From JAWLGW01 sp964569055 (lineage in GTDB: Bacteria > Planctomycetota > J058), in assembly GCA_964569055.1 (NCBI GenBank), contig CAZMSZ010000432.1:1-6025 (forward strand): 6,025 bases of DNA, read 5' to 3'. Of the stretch, positions 1 through 3,954 are shown one piece after another. The notes below the pieces were generated by a model, which saw only the letters and a list, made by a program, of their open reading frames with translations, made no database searches and was not told the DNA's origin. Each line of letters begins with the position of its first letter. Positions within the stretch are counted from its first letter, which is position 1. The position numbers and the translations under genes are program-made.

Positions 1-15
1 AGCTCCACCTAGGAA

Positions 16-78
16 CGAAGCGCAGAGAGCGCTGAGGACGCAGAGATTCTCTGCGGTCCCAGCGCCCTCTGCGTTTCG
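16..78. repeat. Long imperfect palindrome (31-bp arms, one-base centre)
   Basis: The arms 16-46 and 48-78 are reverse complements with five mismatches in 31 and base 47 as centre. The inner ten bases (CGCAGAGA paired with TCTCTGCG plus neighbours) contribute strongly. It is built from CTCTGCG-like words. It lies too far from the gene at 437 to be its proximal terminator and has no T-run. It could be a dispersed extragenic palindrome or the end of a convergent transcription unit to the left. Confidence 0.75.
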
Positions 79-130
79 TACTCCCGTTCGCTAGCCGAGG
101 CGGCATGCAAGGCGACAGTCGCTCGTGCCG

Positions 131-143
131 GTGCTCGTGCTCG
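131..143. repeat. Inverted partner of the GAGCAC repeat
   Basis: GTGCTCGTGCTCG is the exact reverse complement of 368-380 and 397-409, so the TCGGAT array is enclosed by an inverted repeat and could sit in the loop of a large stem-loop. Related GCTCGTGC sequence begins at 121. Confidence 0.6.
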
Positions 144-170
144 CGCTTCTCCCGTTCACCGCGAGGCTTT

Positions 171-330
171 TCGGAGTCGGATTCGGAATCGGAAATCGGA
201 TTCGGATTCGGCTTCGGATTCGGATTCGGATCCGGATTCGGATTCGGATTCGGATTCGGCTTCGGAATCGGAATCGGAATCGGATTCGGATTCGGATCCG
301 GATTTGGATTCGGATTCGGAGTCGGAGTCG
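171..330. repeat. TCGGAT hexamer microsatellite, 26 units
   Basis: The array has 26 contiguous units, consensus TCGGAT, with variants TCGGAA, TCGGAG, TCGGCT, CCGGAT and one TTGGAT. Unit 4 (189-195) has seven bases, the only phase break. The sub-pattern of three TCGGAT then CCGGAT occurs at 214-237 and again at 280-303, suggesting duplication of a block of units. The hexamer has no stop codon in any of six frames, which creates spurious reading frames of FG, IR or SE/SD repeats. Local GC is lower than in the flanking genes. Confidence 0.95.
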
Positions 331-367
331 CGAGGCTGTCGCATACACGACCACGCCTCGCCAGGGA

Positions 368-417
368 CGAGCACGAGCACGGAGCACGAGCACGAACGAG
401 CACGAGCACGAGCATGA
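368..417. repeat. GAGCAC-type hexamer repeat
   Basis: Imperfect tandem repeats of CGAGCA/GAGCAC, with small insertions breaking the phase near 381 and 395. The 13-mer at 368-380 occurs again at 397-409. Its exact reverse complement lies at 131-143, on the other side of the TCGGAT array. Confidence 0.8.
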
Positions 418-435
418 GGCGGGCTGAGAGCCGCC
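418..435 (-). terminator. Possible weak terminator hairpin just after the downstream gene
   Basis: GGCGG (418-422) pairs with CCGCC (431-435) and CT (424-425) with AG (429-430), with one bulged base and a three-base loop. It starts one base past the TGA stop on the minus strand. No T-run follows, so it is not a canonical intrinsic terminator; it may only protect the 3' end of the transcript or be chance in GC-rich DNA. Confidence 0.3.
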
Positions 436-436
436 C

Positions 437-3400
437 TCAATCCCCCAGCGCGCGCACCCGCTCGATCAGGCCCTGGCGGTCGCGGGTGTCGATCAGCCCG
501 TCGCCCTCGATCAGGGCTTGATCGGCGGCGCGGAGCAGGAGTACGCCCTCGCGTCGCTCCTCGAGGACGGCCGCGAGGTCGGCGCGGCCGCGGCGGCGGA
601 GGCTGGCGGCCACGGCGCCCACGACCTCGGCCTCGTCGTCGTAGGCCTGCAGCCGGTTGCGCGAGGCGTCGCCCCAGGCGCTCGCCAGGGCGGCGCGGGC
701 GCGCTCGCGGCCCCAGTCGGCGAACACGTCGGTGCGCCCGTCGAAGGGGTCGGCCGGCGCGCCGGCGCGGCCGCCGGCGAGCAGCCAGTCGAGGTGGTCG
801 ACGTCGGTCAGGAGCGGCCCCTCGCGCCGGTTGCCGCGATAGACCTCCTCGAGGTGGCGCGCGCGGGTGAGGTTGTAGGAGTCGACGTAGCCGTTCACCT
901 CCCGCTCGATCTCCCCCTCGTCCTCGCGCACCAGCGCGTCGGCGTAGGCCTCCACGCTGCCGTAGCGCCGCTCGATGCTGGCGCGCAGCGCCGGGTAGCG
1001 CTCGAGCCGCGCGATCGCGGCGGCGCGCTCGTCCTCCTTGATCTTGGCCGTGCGGGCCAGGCCCTCCAGGCGGCCGGCCAGCACCGCCTCGTCCGCGTAC
1101 AGGGGGCCGTAGAGGAAGTTGCGGTACTCGATCCAGGCCTCGTGGTGCGCGTCGGCCGCCGCGGCCAGGGCCTCGGGCGTGGCGGCGGGGTCGGCCGCGG
1201 CGCGCAAGAACGCCTCGCCCGCCGCCGCGAGGTCGGCGCGCGCGGCGCGCAGGTCGAGGTATTCGTTCACCTCGTCCTCGAGCTTCTCGGCCACGAACAG
1301 CACCACCGCCAGCTCGGCGGCGGTGTAGAACCAGCCGCCGAAGCGCATCAGGCGCCGGCCCGCCAGGCCGAAGCGCGCCAGCCGGCCGGCCTGCTGCGCC
1401 TCCTTCAGCCCGCTGACCCAGCGGATCCCCTCCACGCCCGCCTTGACCGCGGCGGACGAGAGGCCGAGCGAGCCGAGCGAGATCGCGAACGCCTTGCCCT
1501 CGAACTGGCCCTCCACGATCAGCGGCAGCGCGATCCCCGCGGCGAGCACGAGGTTCGTCTTGAGCATGCCGTTCACGAACTGCGGGCGGACGTAGCGCTG
1601 CAGGTAGCGGGTGTAGGCCACCTCGCCCACCCGCGCGCCGGCCACGAACAGCCCGTAGTGCTTGTAGAAGTCGGTGGTCATCAGGCCGTCGAAGAACTCC
1701 TCGATCCGGGCCCGGTCGCCGGTCGCGGCGACGACCGCCACCTCCTTGAGGAACAGGGCCAGGCCGAAGTGGGCCAGGCCGCCCGCCTCCTGCAGCGCCC
1801 GCTCGCGGACCACCTCGCGCCAGCGCAAGGTGCCGTCGGGTCGCCGGTAGCGCGCCAGCGCGTCCCGCTCCTCGGCCGGGCGGGTCTCCTCGGCGGGGCG
1901 CGGCGCCTCGGGCGGGAGGAGCGAGCGGAGGAGCTGCTCACCCAGGGCGGTCTGACGGGCCCAGGTGCGCACCCGCCCGCGCAGCTCGCCCGCGACCCGC
2001 TCGAGCTCGGCCTCGGCCGGCTGCTCGCCGAGGGCCTCCGCCGCGCGCACCGCCTCGGCGAGGTAGGCCTCGGCGCGGAAGCGGAGGTCGCGCCGGATCG
2101 CGGCCGGCAGGTAGTCGACCGCGCCCCAGGCGAGCAGCGGCAGCCGCAGCTGCGCGCCGCCGCGCGCCGCGAGCGCCTCGAGCGCGCGCGCGGCCGCCTC
2201 GCCGAGGGGGCGCCCCTCGACCTCGGCCAGGTAGCGCCGCGCCTCGTCCAGAAGGCCGCGCTCGGCGGGGAGCCCGCCGCCGACCGCCGCGCCGCCCTCG
2301 ACCGCCACCGCCAGCAGCCGCGCGATCCGCTCGACCCGCTCGATCGGGAGCTCGCCCGCGTCGATCGTGAGCACCAGCGCGCCGGGCTCCGCGCGCGCCG
2401 CCACGCGGGTCCGCGGGGCGAGGCCGGCTCGGGCGCCGGCGTGGGCGACGCGCTCGAGGTGGAGCGCGGCGTCCGCGCGGGCCGCCAGCCCCTGCGCGCG
2501 CGCCAGGGCCGCGTCGGGCGCCTCGCTCCCCAGCGGGATCCTCAGCTCGAGGGGCGGCCGCGGGCCGCCCGCCGTGCGCAGCCCGTCGAGCGCCTCGGCC
2601 AGCGCGCCCTCGGCGGCGCCGGCGCGGAACCTCACCTCCGGTCCCGGCTGAGCGGCGGCCAGGCGTTCGCGCAGCTCGCGCTCGGTGGTCGGCGGCGCGC
2701 GGACGTTCCTCTCGATCAGGCCCTCGTAGCGGGCCGGGTCGAGGTCGAGCTCGCGGAGCATGGCGCGGACCTGCTCGGCCGCCTCGAGCGGGTCGGCGCT
2801 CGTGAACCGGACCGCGGGGTCCTCCCCCGGGGCGAGCGTCCGCGCCGGCGGGGCCTCGACCACCACCCCCTCGGCGGCCAGGGCGCGGGCCCGCGCCACC
2901 AGCGCCCGGTAGAGCTCGACCTGCAGGCGGTGCGTGGCGGGGTCGCCGAGGTCGAGGTCGTTCATGCGGAACTCGACGCTCCCCTTGCTGGCCGGCAGCT
3001 CGGGGTTGATGTCGAGCAGGTTCGCGAGGTTGAGCGAGCGGTACTTCCAGCCCTTGGTGCCGAGCCCCTCCAGGCCGTGCGCGGCCGCCTCGCGCGCGCT
3101 GCGCTCCGCGAACAGCGCCTCGATCCGCGCGCGCGTCCGCTCGCCCTCGGGCAGCGCCGCCAGCTCGGCGAGCAGGTCGGGATGGTCGAGGTAGAGGGGC
3201 CGGTTGTAGCGGTTGACCCAGGCGCCCTCGGCCCCGGTGGCGGGGTCCTTCGGGTTGTAGATCCCCGCGCCGCGCGCGGGCTGCAGCAGCCGGCGCAGGG
3301 TCGGCTCGAGCCGCTCGTGGAGGTTGATCAGGTTGATCAGGGCGGTCGCGTCGCCGTCGGGCCCGATCAGGCCGCGCCCGTCCACGTGAATGTGGGTCGA

Positions 3401-3937
3401 GGACTGCAGCCCCTCGCGCACCACGCCCGAGGCGGCGAGCGCGCTCACCACCCGCTCCAGCTCGGCCGGGTCCGAGAGCTTGGGGGTGACCAGCTCGAAG
3501 TCGACCTGCTGGCGGCCGCCGCCCGCGACCCACTCGGGGACCACGCGCCAGGTGCGCCCCTGCGGGTCGGTCCACTCCCCGGCCAGCAGCCGGCGGCCCT
3601 GCGCGCTCGGCTTGCTGAACTCGTGGACCACGATCTCGGCCGGGTCGCCCCCCAGCGCGCGCACCACCGGCTCGAGCACACGGCGGTAGTCCTCGGGGGT
3701 GCGCTCCGCCACGGTGCGGACCTGCGGACCGACGCCGATCACCTCGAGCTCGAGCCCGAAGGCGAGGTCGGCGCCGGGCGCCGAGGGCGCGGGCTGCGCG
3801 CGCGCGCTCGGCGCGGCGGCCAGGAGGAGCGCCGCGGTGAGCGCCAGCCACCGCGCCGCGCGCGCGCCGGCGGCGCCGCCCCGGGCGCCCGGGCGCCCTC
3901 CCGCGATGACCGACGACGCGCTCGCGCCCCGCCGCAC
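437..3937 (-). CDS. Signal peptide + GS-like amidoligase (Amidoligase_2-like) domain + shared hydrophobic C-terminal module, 1166 aa
   Basis: GTG start at 3935-3937, TGA stop at 437-439. No other ATG/GTG/TTG lies in frame between this GTG and the nearest upstream stop at 4001-4003; only a G-rich stretch precedes it, so the ribosome site is weak. Residues 1-47 look like an export signal (arginines, WLALTAALLLAAAPSARA, cleavage after A47). Residues about 57-355 resemble the COOH-NH2 amidoligases related to glutamine synthetase: GLELEV (E63, E65), ELVTP (E148), THIHVD (H182, H184), LRR (215-216), KYRSLN (298-303) and VEFR (E322, R324), in the usual order. Such enzymes are predicted to join a carboxylate to an amine using ATP. 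Residues about 360-690 are unassigned, alpha/beta then helical, ending in a Pro/Glu-rich linker with two RPAEE units (679-690). Residues 694-1166 match the tail of the upstream gene; hydrophobic segments lie near 721-739, 794-808, 816-832 and 868-884. The gene sits 17 bp after its neighbour, so the two are very probably one operon. An exported ATP-dependent ligase is odd. The family call is from motifs only. Confidence 0.88.
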   Translation of the reverse strand: MRRGASASSVIAGGRPGARGGAAGARAARWLALTAALLLAAAPSARAQPAPSAPGADLAFGLELEVIGVGPQVRTVAERTPEDYRRVLEPVVRALGGDPAEIVVHEFSKPSAQGRRLLAGEWTDPQGRTWRVVPEWVAGGGRQQVDFELVTPKLSDPAELERVVSALAASGVVREGLQSSTHIHVDGRGLIGPDGDATALINLINLHERLEPTLRRLLQPARGAGIYNPKDPATGAEGAWVNRYNRPLYLDHPDLLAELAALPEGERTRARIEALFAERSAREAAAHGLEGLGTKGWKYRSLNLANLLDINPELPASKGSVEFRMNDLDLGDPATHRLQVELYRALVARARALAAEGVVVEAPPARTLAPGEDPAVRFTSADPLEAAEQVRAMLRELDLDPARYEGLIERNVRAPPTTERELRERLAAAQPGPEVRFRAGAAEGALAEALDGLRTAGGPRPPLELRIPLGSEAPDAALARAQGLAARADAALHLERVAHAGARAGLAPRTRVAARAEPGALVLTIDAGELPIERVERIARLLAVAVEGGAAVGGGLPAERGLLDEARRYLAEVEGRPLGEAAARALEALAARGGAQLRLPLLAWGAVDYLPAAIRRDLRFRAEAYLAEAVRAAEALGEQPAEAELERVAGELRGRVRTWARQTALGEQLLRSLLPPEAPRPAEETRPAEERDALARYRRPDGTLRWREVVRERALQEAGGLAHFGLALFLKEVAVVAATGDRARIEEFFDGLMTTDFYKHYGLFVAGARVGEVAYTRYLQRYVRPQFVNGMLKTNLVLAAGIALPLIVEGQFEGKAFAISLGSLGLSSAAVKAGVEGIRWVSGLKEAQQAGRLARFGLAGRRLMRFGGWFYTAAELAVVLFVAEKLEDEVNEYLDLRAARADLAAAGEAFLRAAADPAATPEALAAAADAHHEAWIEYRNFLYGPLYADEAVLAGRLEGLARTAKIKEDERAAAIARLERYPALRASIERRYGSVEAYADALVREDEGEIEREVNGYVDSYNLTRARHLEEVYRGNRREGPLLTDVDHLDWLLAGGRAGAPADPFDGRTDVFADWGRERARAALASAWGDASRNRLQAYDDEAEVVGAVAASLRRRGRADLAAVLEERREGVLLLRAADQALIEGDGLIDTRDRQGLIERVRALGD
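440..1858 (-). repeat. Tandem-duplicated C-terminal module, copy A (downstream gene)
   Basis: This encodes residues 694-1166 of the amidoligase-like protein and aligns gaplessly over 473 codons with copy B at 3967-5385. By hand count 374 of 473 residues are identical (about 79%): 86 of 97 in the first part, 135 of 150 in the next, 89 of 116 after that and only 64 of the last 110. The two copies are in direct orientation, 3527 bp apart, so recombination between them would delete one head domain. Confidence 0.92.
479..514 (-). other. Degenerate EF-hand-like loop at C-terminus of amidoligase-like protein
   Basis: Residues 1142-1153 read LIEGDGLIDTRD. Positions 3, 5, 6, 8, 9 and 12 of an EF-hand loop are matched (E, D, G, I, D, D), but position 1 is leucine instead of aspartate. 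The upstream gene has the equivalent LIDGNGLIDLQD at 4006-4041. The loop may bind calcium weakly, or may only be a structural turn. Confidence 0.35.
2873..3769 (-). other. Amidoligase_2-like (glutamine-synthetase-fold) domain region
   Basis: This encodes residues about 57-355. The order of motifs is the one I know for the putative amidoligase family: an ExE strand near the start (3740-3760), an ELVTP strand, a paired-histidine HIHVD strand, an arginine pair, an R..LN segment, and a VEFR strand close to the end followed by a helix. The acidic and arginine positions expected to bind metal-ATP and substrate all appear present, so the domain looks catalytically intact. The assignment is by eye, without a profile search. 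Confidence 0.7.
3797..3937 (-). other. Predicted signal peptide coding region of the amidoligase-like protein
   Basis: Residues 1-47. There is a long, basic n-region (nine arginines within the first 29 residues), a hydrophobic core around LALTAALLLAAA (31-42), and an SARA/Q junction fitting signal peptidase I. The n-region is longer than usual, so translation may really begin later at a rare start, or this may be a membrane anchor rather than a cleaved signal. There is no lipobox cysteine and no twin-arginine motif followed by the usual hydrophobic pair. Confidence 0.65.
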
Positions 3938-3954
3938 GCCCCCGCGCCCGCGGC

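Larger units (their letters stand above)
1..436. other. Intergenic repeat-rich region
   Basis: No credible gene lies here. Open frames crossing it owe their length to the stop-free hexamer array and translate to low-complexity FG, IR or SE/SD strings with no ribosome site. The contents are the left-edge palindrome, an arm of the inverted repeat, the TCGGAT array, the GAGCAC repeat and the weak hairpin after the gene at 437. A nine-base direct repeat CGCGAGGCT (160-168 and 329-337) brackets the array. Confidence 0.7.

Noticed and set aside
171..330. CRISPR array
   Set aside because: The units are six bases with no unique spacers; it is a microsatellite.
156..440. Minus-strand frame encoding Ser/Asp/Glu repeats, overlapping the end of the amidoligase-like gene
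   Set aside because: The SE/SD string is the TCGGAT array read in one of six stop-free frames. It starts with TTG, has no ribosome site and no conserved flanks.
105..521. Plus-strand frames encoding FG or IR repeats
   Set aside because: Same cause: a stop-free hexamer microsatellite. Low-complexity translation in every frame argues against any one being a protein.
1938..3851. Long Arg/Pro/Gly-rich frame on the minus strand within the amidoligase-like gene
   Set aside because: It is an out-of-frame shadow with composition typical of shifted GC-rich coding sequence, and no motifs.
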